This document shows positions 45,604 through 54,168 of a stretch of 64,000 nt of DNA, piece after piece. The stretch lies in contig NZ_VMBP01000002.1 of NCBI RefSeq assembly GCF_007559435.1, positions 744,001-808,000 of the forward strand. The letters run 5' to 3'. Both the position numbers and the translations under genes were made by a program. This DNA is from Ancylobacter moscoviensis (GTDB lineage Bacteria; Pseudomonadota; Alphaproteobacteria; Rhizobiales; Xanthobacteraceae). Each line of letters starts with the position of its first letter. The stretch's first letter is position 1. The notes under the pieces are model-generated. The model was not told where the DNA came from, did no database searches, and worked only from the letters and a program-made list of their open reading frames with translations.

Positions 45604-46257
45604 ATGGGTGCCGCCCCCGGCGTCCGTACCGGAAGCAGGCACCTGGTCAGGCCCTTGGATCATCGCTCACCGCGCACGTCGGAGCTGCTCTCCGCGATCG
45701 TCACCGCCCATTCGGCGGAACGCATCGGCGTGGGCGAGATCGTGCACGCCCTGCGCAACCGCGCCTTCGGCCTGTCGATCCTGCTGCTCGGCCTGCCCAA
45801 CTGCCTGCCGATGCCGCCGGGCCTGCCGGTTATCTGCGGCGTGCTGCTGTGCCTCGTCGGCGTGCAGATGGTGATGGGGCGCGATGAGCTCTGGCTGCCG
45901 CGCTGGCTGGCGAACCGGACGATCTCGCGCGCGCTGCTGGAGAAGATCGTCAACGGCTCGCTGAAATGGATCCGCCGCTTCGAGGGCTATTCGCGCCCGC
46001 GGCTGCCCTATTTCTCCTCGCCGTCGGCGCGCTTCGTGCTGGGCGGCATGGTGGTGCTGCTCGGCCTGCTGCTGCTGCTGCCGATCCCGATCTTCGGCAA
46101 TCTGCCGCCGGGCATCGCCGTCGTCATCCTCGGCCTCGGGCTGGTGGAGCGCGACGGCGTGTTCATCGCCGCCGGCGTCGTCGCCACGCTGATCAGCCTC
46201 GGCGTCATGGGCCTGTTGAGCTGGCTGCTGTTCCAGGGCGCGCTGGCTGTCATCTGA
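45604..46257 (+). CDS. exoD: Exopolysaccharide synthesis ExoD family membrane protein
   Basis: 217 aa from ATG 45604 (GAGG eight bases ahead); TTG 45571 would add 11 residues. ExoD signature: GEIVHALRNRAFGLSILLLGLPNCLPMPPGLPVICGVLL, then two more hydrophobic stretches (FVLGGMVVLLGLLLLLPIPIFGNLPPGIAVVILGLGLVERDG). ExoD is required for normal exopolysaccharide and alkali tolerance in Sinorhizobium; its molecular function is unclear. Confidence 0.85.
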   Translation: MGAAPGVRTGSRHLVRPLDHRSPRTSELLSAIVTAHSAERIGVGEIVHALRNRAFGLSILLLGLPNCLPMPPGLPVICGVLLCLVGVQMVMGRDELWLPRWLANRTISRALLEKIVNGSLKWIRRFEGYSRPRLPYFSSPSARFVLGGMVVLLGLLLLLPIPIFGNLPPGIAVVILGLGLVERDGVFIAAGVVATLISLGVMGLLSWLLFQGALAVI

Positions 46258-46280
46258 CGTCCCGCCCGCCGGTTGGCGTC

Positions 46281-47027
46281 TCACCCCCGCCCGACGAAGG
46301 GAGCGCTGGTCGCCATGATGGTCATGGTCAGCACGTTGGCGTCGAGCGGCAAGCTCGCCATGTAGGCGACGGCGCGGCCGGCGTGGACGGGATCGAAGGT
46401 CGGCTCGACCATGATCTGGCCGTTGGCCTGGAGGATGCCGGTCTTCATTTTCACCGCCATGTCGGTGTCGGCATTGCCGATATCGATCTGCCCGCAGGCG
46501 ATGTTATGGGCCCGGCCTTCCAGCGCGACCTGCTTGGTGAGGCCGGTGACGGCGTGCTTGGTTGCCGTGTAGGGGCCGGTCAGCGGGCGCGGGGCGTGGG
46601 CGGAGATCGAGCCGTTGTTGATGATGCGGCCGCCCTTGGGGTCCTGCGCCTTCATCAGCCGGATGGCGTGCTGCGTGCACAGGAACACGCCGGTGAGGTT
46701 CACATTCACCACGCGCTGCCAGTCTTCCAGCGGAATGTCCTCGATCGGCGTCGCAGCGGACCAGCCGCCGGCATTGTTGAACAGGACGTCCAGCCGGCCG
46801 AAGCGCGCGGCGACGGTGTCGAACAGGGCGGAGACGGAGGCGGGGGCGCTGATGTCCGCGGTGACGACGTGCCCCTTGCCGTCGAGGCTCGCCGCCACGG
46901 CGTCGAGCGGCTCGGCCCGGCGCCCGGTGAGCACGACGGTGAAGCCGGCCTCGCCAAGGGCGAGCGCGGCGGCCTTGCCGATGCCGGTGCCGGCGCCGGT
47001 GACGAGGGCGATGCGATTGGCGTTCAT
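46281..47027 (-). CDS. Short-chain dehydrogenase/reductase (SDR)
   Basis: 248 aa from ATG 47027 with GGAGG upstream. Classical [18 protein letters not shown] cofactor motif, NNAG, catalytic Ser in NNGSIS and Tyr-Lys in PYTATKHA. Arg in LTGRRAEPL suggests NADP preference. Substrate unknown. Confidence 0.88.
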   Translation of the reverse strand: MNANRIALVTGAGTGIGKAAALALGEAGFTVVLTGRRAEPLDAVAASLDGKGHVVTADISAPASVSALFDTVAARFGRLDVLFNNAGGWSAATPIEDIPLEDWQRVVNVNLTGVFLCTQHAIRLMKAQDPKGGRIINNGSISAHAPRPLTGPYTATKHAVTGLTKQVALEGRAHNIACGQIDIGNADTDMAVKMKTGILQANGQIMVEPTFDPVHAGRAVAYMASLPLDANVLTMTIMATSAPFVGRG

Positions 47028-47180
47028 GTGTTTCCTCCCGAGGCGGGCGAAGATGGACGAGGTGCCGGCGGCGGACAAGCCGCATATCCCGCATCGCTCT
47101 TCGTCGACGGCGGGAACCTCGAAGAGATGTCCGCGTTAAAGCTGCATAGGACAAGTCATTCTGACGGGAGGTGAACGATC

Positions 47181-47252
47181 ATGCCCGCCATTCTGATGTG
47201 GCTCATCGGTATTCCGATTCCGATCATCATTCTTTTGTACCTCATTACCTGA
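47181..47252 (+). CDS. 23-residue hydrophobic membrane peptide
   Basis: ATG 47181 preceded by GGGAGGTGAACGATC, a strong Shine-Dalgarno. It encodes 23 residues, MPAILMWLIGIPIPIIILLY followed by LIT, then TGA. Apart from the start it is one transmembrane helix with a PIPI kink. A terminator follows 22 bp later, so it is an independent transcription unit. I recall very similar tiny peptides in other Hyphomicrobiales, always unannotated. Role unknown. Confidence 0.7.
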   Translation: MPAILMWLIGIPIPIIILLYLIT

Positions 47253-47274
47253 CGAATGAGGGACGCCCAAGCAG

Positions 47275-47307
47275 AAGGGCCGGTCGCAGCGATGCGTCCG
47301 GCCCTTT
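47275..47307. terminator. Bidirectional terminator
   Basis: GAAGGGCCGG and CCGGCCCTTTC arms (47275-47307) with an inner CGCA/TGCG stem; U-tracts on both strands. Ends the small-peptide unit and the Anbu operon. Confidence 0.85.
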
Positions 47308-47317
47308 CTTCTGGCGA

Positions 47318-48064
47318 TCAGCGCTGACGCCCGTAGGGCGGGCGCGGAATGGCGGTGTGCGCGGCGCGCAGGGCCGCCGACCAGCGCTCGCGCAGGTCGT
47401 GGAAATAGGGCTCACCCGGCTCGATGCGGTAGTTCAGCTCGGAATGGCCGGCATCCCGCCGCGCCACGAGAATGTCGATCGGCATGCCGACGCCGAGATT
47501 GGAGCGCATGGTCGAATCCATCGAGATCAGGCCCGACTTCAGCGCGTCGTAGAGGTCCATGTCAAAGCCGATCGAGCGGTCCAGCACCGGCTTGCCGTAT
47601 TTGTGCTCGCCGATCTGCAGGAAGGGCGTGTCGCTCGTGCACTCGATGAAGTTGCCGGCCGAGTAGATCATGAACAGCCGCATCCGGCCGCCATTCACCT
47701 GCCCGCCGAACAGGAAGGAGACGTCGAAGCGGACGTCGGCGTCCTTCAGCGCGTCTCCATAAAGCTCGTAGACGTGACGCACCGCGCGGCCGACGAGCTG
47801 CGTTGCCCGGAACATCGACGAGCAGGTGGAGAGCGTCTCCTTCTGCCCGGTTTCCGGATTGTCGAGACCTTCCTGCAGCGTGCTGATCACGGCCTGGGAG
47901 ATGGAGAGGTTGCCGGCGGTGGAGAGCGCCAGCACATGCCGGCCGGGCTCCTCGAACACGTGGAGCTTGCGGAAGGTCGACACGTTGTCGAGCCCCGCAT
48001 TGGTCCGGGTGTCGGCGATCATGACGAGGCCGTCACGCACCAGGATACCGCAACAATAGGTCAT
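47318..48064 (-). CDS. Anbu (ancestral beta-subunit) proteasome-like peptidase
   Basis: 248 aa, Ntn-hydrolase fold related to HslV and 20S beta subunits. After Met removal Thr1 is exposed (T-Y-C-C-G), with Asp17 in ADTRT and Lys32 in FRKLHVF as the expected catalytic companions. C-terminal part carries the Anbu-specific YGKPVLDRSIGFDMDLYDALKSGLISMDSTMRSNLGVGMPIDILV block. Anbu assembles into dodecameric open rings or helices and its substrate is unknown. Gap of 145 bp to the transglutaminase gene, so it may also have its own promoter. Confidence 0.9.
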   Translation of the reverse strand: MTYCCGILVRDGLVMIADTRTNAGLDNVSTFRKLHVFEEPGRHVLALSTAGNLSISQAVISTLQEGLDNPETGQKETLSTCSSMFRATQLVGRAVRHVYELYGDALKDADVRFDVSFLFGGQVNGGRMRLFMIYSAGNFIECTSDTPFLQIGEHKYGKPVLDRSIGFDMDLYDALKSGLISMDSTMRSNLGVGMPIDILVARRDAGHSELNYRIEPGEPYFHDLRERWSAALRAAHTAIPRPPYGRQR

Positions 48065-48209
48065 GAAAGGCGCTTTCCCCTACGCCGCCGGTGCCCCTGG
48101 CTGGCGGCCGCTCCCGCGCCCTTATAACGGGGCGCTTTCCTGCCCGGCAACCCGGCTCCGGCCGATCCGGCGGCTCGCCCGATCGGCTAGGGCCGGGTAA
48201 AAAATGTTC

Positions 48210-49046
48210 CTAGCCCTGAATCTGCCGGCTCGACTGGTCGACCTTGAGGGCGACGGTGAGGTTCTCGTCGCCGCCGCCATAGCGGTTGCCTCGTACCGGC
48301 GCGGCGCCGAGATAATCGAGGCCGACCGCGACCCTCACATAGGAATCGGTCGGGCACTGGCGGTTGGCGGCATCGAACCCGACCCAGCCGAGCCCTTCCA
48401 CATAGGCTTCCGCCCAGGCATGGCCCGCCTGATGCCCGGCGCGCTGTTCCGGTTCCGCGCCGTCGCCGACCAGATAGCCGCTGACATAGCGGGCGGGCAT
48501 GCCGAGATGGCGCGCGCAGGCGGAGAAGATGTGCGCGAAATCCTGGCAGACACCGCGCTTGAGCTGAAAGGCCTCCGCCGCCGCGGTCGAGGCGTGGGTC
48601 GGGTCGGGATCGAAGGTCATGGAATCCGCGATCGCGTCCATCAGCCGGTGGAGCCGGGCGATGCGATCGCCCTCGCCGGTGCCGGCAGTCTCGGCGAAGG
48701 CGACGAGGTCGGCATCCATGGCGGTGAGGTCGGTGCCGCGCAGGAACAGGGACGGCGGGAAGCGCTCGCTGATGCCGCGTATGACGCCGGCGGTATCCTG
48801 CGTCTCGATCTCGCCTTCGACCAGCACCCGCAATTCGCCGATGGGCCCTTCAAGGGCGAAGGTGTGGGTGAGGTTGCCGAAAGCGTCCTCGTGCGACCGC
48901 AGCCGGCAGCCTTCCGACACGTCGATGCGCCATAAGACGACATACTGGCCGTCATGGTTGCGGGGCGTCAGGCGCAGGGTCTGGATCGCGCCGTTGGCCG
49001 GCGGATCGTAGCTGTAGGTGGTGGCGTGGTTCACATGAATACGCAT
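48210..49046 (-). CDS. Transglutaminase-like protein of the Anbu/ATP-grasp system
   Basis: 278 aa from ATG 49046. Residues 1-80 are the transglutaminase N-terminal beta-sandwich (NHATTYSYDPPANGAIQTLRLTPR); the core follows with the cysteine in RGVCQDFAHIF, histidine in AGHAWAEAYV and aspartate in GFDAANRQ. These cysteine-protease-fold proteins are consistently found with alpha-E and ATP-grasp proteins and may act as peptidase or amide ligase. Cytoplasmic: no signal peptide. Confidence 0.9.
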   Translation of the reverse strand: MRIHVNHATTYSYDPPANGAIQTLRLTPRNHDGQYVVLWRIDVSEGCRLRSHEDAFGNLTHTFALEGPIGELRVLVEGEIETQDTAGVIRGISERFPPSLFLRGTDLTAMDADLVAFAETAGTGEGDRIARLHRLMDAIADSMTFDPDPTHASTAAAEAFQLKRGVCQDFAHIFSACARHLGMPARYVSGYLVGDGAEPEQRAGHQAGHAWAEAYVEGLGWVGFDAANRQCPTDSYVRVAVGLDYLGAAPVRGNRYGGGDENLTVALKVDQSSRQIQG

Positions 49047-49060
49047 GACGCGAAACCGGG

Positions 49061-50005
49061 TCAGAGCAGGTATTGCTCGGTGACGGTGGAGCCGAGGCGG
49101 TTGTTCTCGAAGACGAAGGAATCGATGAATTCGTGCAGTCCGGTCTGGAAGATGTCCTCCATCCGGCTGTTGCCGAGCTTGGTGAGCGTCGAGCGGGCGA
49201 GGCGCTGCGCGCTGCCCTGCCGGCCGTAATAGGCGGCGATGTCGTCGAGATAGCGCGTGATGTTCTGGTAGCAGCTCGTCAGCGAGCGCGGCATCTGCGC
49301 GTTGAGGATGAGCAGATCCGCCACCAGCCACGGCTTCACGCTCTCGCGGTAGACCCAGTGGAAGCTGGTGAGCGCCGAGACCGAGCGCAGGATCGAGGCC
49401 CACTGGAAGTAGTCGAGCGGGCCGCCGATGTGCTCGGAATCCGGCAGCAGCACATGGTACTTCACGTCGAGGATGCGCGCGGTGTTGTCCGCGCGCTCGA
49501 CATACATGCCCACGCGCGAGAACCAGAAGGCGTCGTTGCGCAGCATGGTGCGGTAGGCGGCGCCGTCGAAGCGCAGCGAGGTCTCCTTCACGAAGGAAAG
49601 GAAGCGGGCGAGTTCCTCGCGGGTCATGTCCTTGGTGGAGTAGCGCTTCAGCTCCAGCCAGGCGGAATTGATGGTCTCCCACATCTCCATGGTGAGCGCG
49701 GTGCGCACCGAGCGGGCATTGGTGCGGGCGATCTCGAAGCAGTTGCGGATGGAGGAGGGGTTTTCCGGCGCGAAGGCGAGGAAATTGACCACGTTCTGCT
49801 CGTTGGTCTCCTCGCCATGGACCTGCTTGAACAGGTCGGCACAGCCGGCGGTGAGCAGGGCCGAACGCCACTCATTGGTCGAGCCGCCATAGGCCGCCGG
49901 CAGCTGGGCGAGGCGCTGGGTGACGTCCAGAATACGCGCGAGGCAGTCCGCCCGCTCCATGTAGCGGGACAGCCAGTAGAGATTGTCGGCAGTGCGAGAA
50001 AGCAT
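49061..50005 (-). CDS. Alpha-E domain protein
   Basis: 314 aa, all-helical. MLSRTADNLYWLSRYMERADCLARILDVTQRL at the N-terminus and RNDAFWFSRVGMYVERADNTARILDVKYHVLL in the middle show two copies of the Y/FxxRxxERAD repeat that defines the family. No enzymatic activity is known; a scaffold or partner of the ATP-grasp ligase is assumed. Its ATG is 12 bp after the stop of the LysE gene. Confidence 0.9.
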   Translation of the reverse strand: MLSRTADNLYWLSRYMERADCLARILDVTQRLAQLPAAYGGSTNEWRSALLTAGCADLFKQVHGEETNEQNVVNFLAFAPENPSSIRNCFEIARTNARSVRTALTMEMWETINSAWLELKRYSTKDMTREELARFLSFVKETSLRFDGAAYRTMLRNDAFWFSRVGMYVERADNTARILDVKYHVLLPDSEHIGGPLDYFQWASILRSVSALTSFHWVYRESVKPWLVADLLILNAQMPRSLTSCYQNITRYLDDIAAYYGRQGSAQRLARSTLTKLGNSRMEDIFQTGLHEFIDSFVFENNRLGSTVTEQYLL

Positions 50006-50017
50006 GGGAACCGCGTT

Positions 50018-50641
50018 CTATTTGGCGTGGCGCCAGGCAAGCGTGGTGACGCCCGCCGCGATCAGGAGGGAGCCGCCGACCCGGTTGAAGGTGGCGACGA
50101 GGCGCGGGCTGCGCACCGCGCCGCGCAGGCGGCCGGCGAGCAGCGCGTAGCCGAAGGCGTTGGCGGCGGCGAGCGCAAGGAAGGTGGTCTCGAAGACCGC
50201 CATCTGCGTGAGGAAGTCGCCGGCGGGATCGAGGAACTGCGGCAGGAAGGCCACGAAGAAGGTGATGCTCTTCGGGTTCAGCGCGGTGACAATCCAGGCG
50301 TGCAGCATCATCCGCCATGTCGGGCCGGCCGCGCGGGCCTCGCCGAAGGAGGGGGCGCCGCCCGCCCGCCAGAGCTTGATGCCGAGCCAGATGAGATAGG
50401 CCGCGCCGATCCATTTGAGGACGGTGAACAGCGTCGCCGAGGTCGCCAGCAGGGCGCCGAGGCCGAGCATGGAGAGCGTCATCGCGGTGAAGTCGCCGAG
50501 CGCCACGCCCAGCGCGACCGGGAACGCTACCCGGCGCCCCTGGCCGAGCGCGTAGGAGACGACGAGCAGGATGGTCGGCCCGGGTATCACCAGCAGGACC
50601 GCCGAGGCGGCGACGAAGGCCAGCCATGTCTCTATCGGCAT
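50018..50641 (-). CDS. LysE/RhtB family exporter embedded in the Anbu/ATP-grasp operon
   Basis: 207 aa with six predicted spans. LLVIPGPTILLVVSYALGQGRRVAFPVALGVALGD is the RhtB/LysE signature and VTALNPKSITFFVAFLPQFLDP the second one. Distances of 42 bp to the ATP-grasp gene upstream and 12 bp to the alpha-E gene downstream make co-transcription likely. Known relatives export amino acids and homoserine lactone. Position suggests export of the system's product, but accidental insertion cannot be excluded. Confidence 0.85.
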   Translation of the reverse strand: MPIETWLAFVAASAVLLVIPGPTILLVVSYALGQGRRVAFPVALGVALGDFTAMTLSMLGLGALLATSATLFTVLKWIGAAYLIWLGIKLWRAGGAPSFGEARAAGPTWRMMLHAWIVTALNPKSITFFVAFLPQFLDPAGDFLTQMAVFETTFLALAAANAFGYALLAGRLRGAVRSPRLVATFNRVGGSLLIAAGVTTLAWRHAK

Positions 50642-50683
50642 CGGTGCTCCCTCCCGTTCTCGGGACTTCCCTGAATCGCGGCC

Positions 50684-52105
50684 TCAGCTCTCCTCCAGCA
50701 CCCAGGTGTCCTTGGTTCCGCCGCCCTGGCTGGAATTGACCACCAGCGAGCCGGCCTCGAGCGCCACCCGGGTGAGGCCGCCGGGCACGATGCGCACCCG
50801 GTCGGAACCGGTGAGCACGAAGGGGCGCAGGTCCACGTGGCGCGGCGCGATGCCCTCCTCGACGAAGGTGGGGCAGGTCGACAGCGCGAGCGTGGGCTGG
50901 GCGATGAAGTTGGTCGGATCCTGCTTCAGCTTGGCACGGAACAGCTCGATCTGCGCCTTGTCGGCGCGCGGGCCGATGAGCATGCCGTAGCCGCCGGAGC
51001 CGTGGACCTCCTTCACGACGAGCTCGTTCAGGTGATCGAGCACATATTTCAGGTGGTCGGCCTCGCGGCAGCGCCAGGTCGGCACGTTCTTCAGCAGCGG
51101 CTCCTCGCCGAGATAGAAGCGGATGATGTCCGGCATGTAGCTGTAGACCGCCTTGTCGTCGGCGACGCCGGTGCCGACCGCGTTGGTCAGCGTGACGTTG
51201 CCGGCATTGTAGGCGCTCATCAGCCCGGGCACGCCGAGGGCGCTGTCGGGCCGGAAGGTGAGGGGGTCGAGGAAATCGTCGTCGAGGCGGCGATAGATGA
51301 CGTCGACGCGGCGCGGCCCCTCGGTGGTGCGCATGTAGACGACGTCGCTGCGCACGAAGAGGTCCCGGCCCTCGACCAGCTCGACGCCCAGCTTGTCGGC
51401 GAGGAAGGAGTGCTCGTAATAGGCGGAGTTGTAGATGCCGGGCGTGAGCACGACGACCACGGGGTCGCTGCTGGCGCTGAGCGGGGCCACCGATTTGAGC
51501 GTGGCCAGCAATTCGTCGGTGTAGTTCTCCACCGGCGCGACGCGGTTGTCGGCGAACAGCTCCGGGAAGAGCCGCATCATGATCTCGCGGTTCTCCAGCA
51601 TGTAAGAGACGCCGGAGGGCGTGCGGGCGTTGTCTTCCAGGACGTAGAAGGTTTCCGAATCCACCCGCACCACGTCGATGCCGGCGATGTGGACATAGAG
51701 GTCGTGCGGCACCTTCTGGCCGTTCATCTCCGGGCGGAAGGCCGGGTTCTGGTAGACGAGGTCCTCCGGCACCACGCCGGCCTTGAGGATCTCCCGCCGC
51801 GAATAGATGTCCTTCAGGTAGAGGTTCAGCGCCTTCACGCGCTGCTCCAGCCCGCGCGACATGCGGCGCCATTCGGTGCCGGTGAGGATGCGCGGGATGA
51901 TGTCGAAGGGGATCAGGCGTTCCTGGGCATCGCTGTCGCCATAGACCGCGAACGTGATGCCGATGCGCCGGAAGATGAACTCGGCTTCCTTGCGTCGGAA
52001 ATCCAGCACGTCGGGCGGAACATTGCTCAACCAGCGTGCGAGGGCGGTGTAGGCGGAGCGGATCGAGCCGTCCGCATTGGTCATCTCGTCGAAGGCGACG
52101 CTCAT
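50684..52105 (-). CDS. Circularly permuted ATP-grasp type 2 protein (putative peptide/amide ligase)
   Basis: 473 aa from ATG 52105; the start MSVAFDEMTNADGSIRSAYTAL is characteristic. Family blocks: FRRIGITFAVYGD, RLIPFDIIPRIL, LVYQNPAFRPEM, HDLYVHIAGIDVVR, YVLEDNARTPSGVSYMLENR, LVVKEVHGSGGYGMLIGPRA and RHVDLRPFVLTG. It is the first gene of the operon and should form amide bonds using ATP. Substrates are unknown. Divergent from the CinA-like gene. Confidence 0.92.
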   Translation of the reverse strand: MSVAFDEMTNADGSIRSAYTALARWLSNVPPDVLDFRRKEAEFIFRRIGITFAVYGDSDAQERLIPFDIIPRILTGTEWRRMSRGLEQRVKALNLYLKDIYSRREILKAGVVPEDLVYQNPAFRPEMNGQKVPHDLYVHIAGIDVVRVDSETFYVLEDNARTPSGVSYMLENREIMMRLFPELFADNRVAPVENYTDELLATLKSVAPLSASSDPVVVVLTPGIYNSAYYEHSFLADKLGVELVEGRDLFVRSDVVYMRTTEGPRRVDVIYRRLDDDFLDPLTFRPDSALGVPGLMSAYNAGNVTLTNAVGTGVADDKAVYSYMPDIIRFYLGEEPLLKNVPTWRCREADHLKYVLDHLNELVVKEVHGSGGYGMLIGPRADKAQIELFRAKLKQDPTNFIAQPTLALSTCPTFVEEGIAPRHVDLRPFVLTGSDRVRIVPGGLTRVALEAGSLVVNSSQGGGTKDTWVLEES

Positions 52106-52310
52106 AGGTGCAAATCTACTCCCCAACTCGCTCAAGTTAGCTACAAAGCTCGTGCCAGCGGAAGGGGCGGAAGACTCCGCATTGCGATAATCGAACCATT
52201 GCGTGTGGCTTCTGCCCAATTGGCAGGCGACTGCCCTCGCTTGCGGCGTGGTATGCGTTGATTTGCGGCGGACGAGGCCTCGGACCGCCCACGGGACGGA
52301 GGAGAATCGG

Positions 52311-53054
52311 ATGACGGCCTCGGTGGAGCCGGTGACGGCGGCGATCCTGGTGATTGGCGACGAGATACTTTCGGGCCGCACCAAGGACCGGAACATCGGC
52401 TACATCGCCGAATATCTCACCACTCTCGGCATCGACGTGCGCGAGGTGCGGGTGGTGCCGGACGTCGAGGAAGAGATCGTCGCGGCGGTGAACGCGCTCC
52501 GTGCGCGCTACACCTATCTCTTCACCACCGGCGGAATCGGGCCGACCCATGACGACATCACCGCCGATTCGGTGGCCAAGGCGTTCGGGGTGAGCATCGA
52601 TGTGGATCCCCGCGCGCGCGCCATGCTCCTCGAATACATAAAGGCGGAGGACCTGAACGAAGCGCGGCTACGGATGGCGCGCATCCCGGACGGGGCCGAA
52701 CTCGTGCCCAACCCCGTTTCCAAGGCGCCGGGCTTCTGGATCGGCAACGTCATCGTCATGGCCGGCGTGCCGACCATCATGCAGGCGATGCTGGATCAGG
52801 TGGCGCCCAAGCTGCGCACCGGCGTGCGCATGCTGTCCGAGACGATCCTCGCCAATGCCAGGGAAGGGGATGTCGGCGGCCCGCTACGGATCATCGCCGA
52901 GGCGCATCCGGAAGTGACCATCGGCAGCTATCCCTTCATGGGAGAGGACGGGCGGCCCAACACCAATCTGGTGGTGCGCTCACGCGATCCGCGAAAGCTC
53001 GCCGCCGCGCTGGTCGAGGTACAAGCGATGGTGGACACCGTGCGTCGCTGGTGA
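52311..53054 (+). CDS. Molybdopterin-binding (CinA N-terminal/MoCF-type) domain protein
   Basis: 247 aa, ATG 52311 after GGAGGAG. TAAILVIGDEILSGRTKDRNIGYIAEYLTTLGIDVREVRVVPD and LFTTGGIGPTHDDITADSVAKAFG match the MoaB/CinA fold. It lacks the C-terminal NMN-deamidase domain of full CinA. Real function of such short proteins is unclear; related ones act on ADP-ribose or pyridine nucleotides rather than molybdopterin. Confidence 0.87.
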   Translation: MTASVEPVTAAILVIGDEILSGRTKDRNIGYIAEYLTTLGIDVREVRVVPDVEEEIVAAVNALRARYTYLFTTGGIGPTHDDITADSVAKAFGVSIDVDPRARAMLLEYIKAEDLNEARLRMARIPDGAELVPNPVSKAPGFWIGNVIVMAGVPTIMQAMLDQVAPKLRTGVRMLSETILANAREGDVGGPLRIIAEAHPEVTIGSYPFMGEDGRPNTNLVVRSRDPRKLAAALVEVQAMVDTVRRW

Positions 53055-53153
53055 TTTCACAGCGCAGCCTCGCGATAAATCATAAAATCTATTGACTTTA
53101 TGTATTAATAGGCAAGAGTTCTGTCCAGACATCGGTTTGGACGGAGACTTCCC
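53055..53153 (+). promoter_or_regulatory. AT-rich promoter region of the sulfonate/nitrate-type ABC operon
   Basis: A sharply AT-rich stretch (53075-53112) contains the dyad CATAAA (53081-53086) / TTTATG (53097-53102) with 10 bp between, and TTGACT at 53092-53097 as a possible -35. Candidate operator of a dimeric regulator. Confidence 0.4.
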
Positions 53154-54164
53154 ATGCGCCTTCGCGCTCTTCTTGCCGCCATGGCGCTCGCCCTGACGCC
53201 GGCAGGCACCCTGTTCCACGCTTCGTCCGCGTCGGCGGAAACCGGCGAACTGCGCATCGCCCAGCAGTTTGGCATCGCCTATCTGCCGCTGATCGTCGCC
53301 AAGGAGCAGAAGCTTATCGAGAAGCATGCGGCGGCGGACGGGCTGCCGGATCTGAAGGTCGAATGGCTGCGCCTCTCGGGTGCGGCGGCGATGAACGATG
53401 CGCTGATCTCCGGCGGGCTGGACTTCGCCACGGCCGGCGTCGCGCCGGCCATCCTCACCTGGGACAAGACGCGCGGTAAGACCGATATCGTGCTGATCTC
53501 CTCGCTCGGCTCCATGCCGAACGTGCTGACCACCAACAATCCCAAGGTGAAGACGCTCAAGGACTTCGCCGCCACCGACCGCATCGCGCTGCCCTCGGTG
53601 AAGGTCGGTTTCCAGCCGATCGTGCTGCAGATCGCGGCGGAGAAGGAGTTCGGCCAGTACGACAAGCTCGACGACCTGACGGTGAGCCTGCCGCATCCCG
53701 ACGCGACCACCTCGATCCTCGCCGGCACCGGCGGCATCACCGCGCATTTCACCTCGCCGCCCTTCGTCCAGCAGCAGCTGGAAAGCGGCAAGGTCCATGC
53801 GGTGCTGAACAGTTACGACGTGCTGGGCGGCCCGCACACCTTCAACGTGGTCTACGGCACCAAGAAATTCGCCACCGAGAACCCGAAAACCGTGAACGCC
53901 TTCGTCGCCGCGCTCGACGAGGCCAATGCATGGATCAAGGCCAATCCGGCCGAGGCGGCAAAGCTCTATATCGCGGCGGAGAGTTCCAAGCTCGATCCGG
54001 CCTTCGTCGAGCGGATCATCCGTGACCCGCAGATCAACTTCACCACCGTGCCGGAGCGGGTCGACGTGTTCTCCGACTTCGAATACCGCATCGGCCTCAT
54101 CAAGCAGAAGCCCGGCTGGAAGGAGCTGTTCCAGCCCGGCCTGCACGCCCGGAACGGGAGCTGA
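53154..54164 (+). CDS. ABC transporter substrate-binding protein, SsuA/TauA/NrtA-like
   Basis: 336 aa. Signal peptide residues 1-28 (SASA). Mature start ELRIAQQFGIAYLPLIVAKEQKLIEKHAAADG is the NMT1/SsuA pattern for binding proteins of sulfonates, nitrate, taurine or pyrimidine precursors. Acts in the periplasm with the following ATPase and permease (5 bp gap). The substrate cannot be told from sequence. Confidence 0.83.
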   Translation: MRLRALLAAMALALTPAGTLFHASSASAETGELRIAQQFGIAYLPLIVAKEQKLIEKHAAADGLPDLKVEWLRLSGAAAMNDALISGGLDFATAGVAPAILTWDKTRGKTDIVLISSLGSMPNVLTTNNPKVKTLKDFAATDRIALPSVKVGFQPIVLQIAAEKEFGQYDKLDDLTVSLPHPDATTSILAGTGGITAHFTSPPFVQQQLESGKVHAVLNSYDVLGGPHTFNVVYGTKKFATENPKTVNAFVAALDEANAWIKANPAEAAKLYIAAESSKLDPAFVERIIRDPQINFTTVPERVDVFSDFEYRIGLIKQKPGWKELFQPGLHARNGS

Positions 54165-54168
54165 GCCG

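Noticed and set aside
52261-52310. GGACGAGG and GGACGGAGG near a GC-rich stem upstream of the CinA-like gene, reminiscent of a mini-ykkC (guanidine-II) motif
   Set aside because: The two-hairpin ACGR-loop architecture is not present; GGACGGAGG is just the Shine-Dalgarno region.
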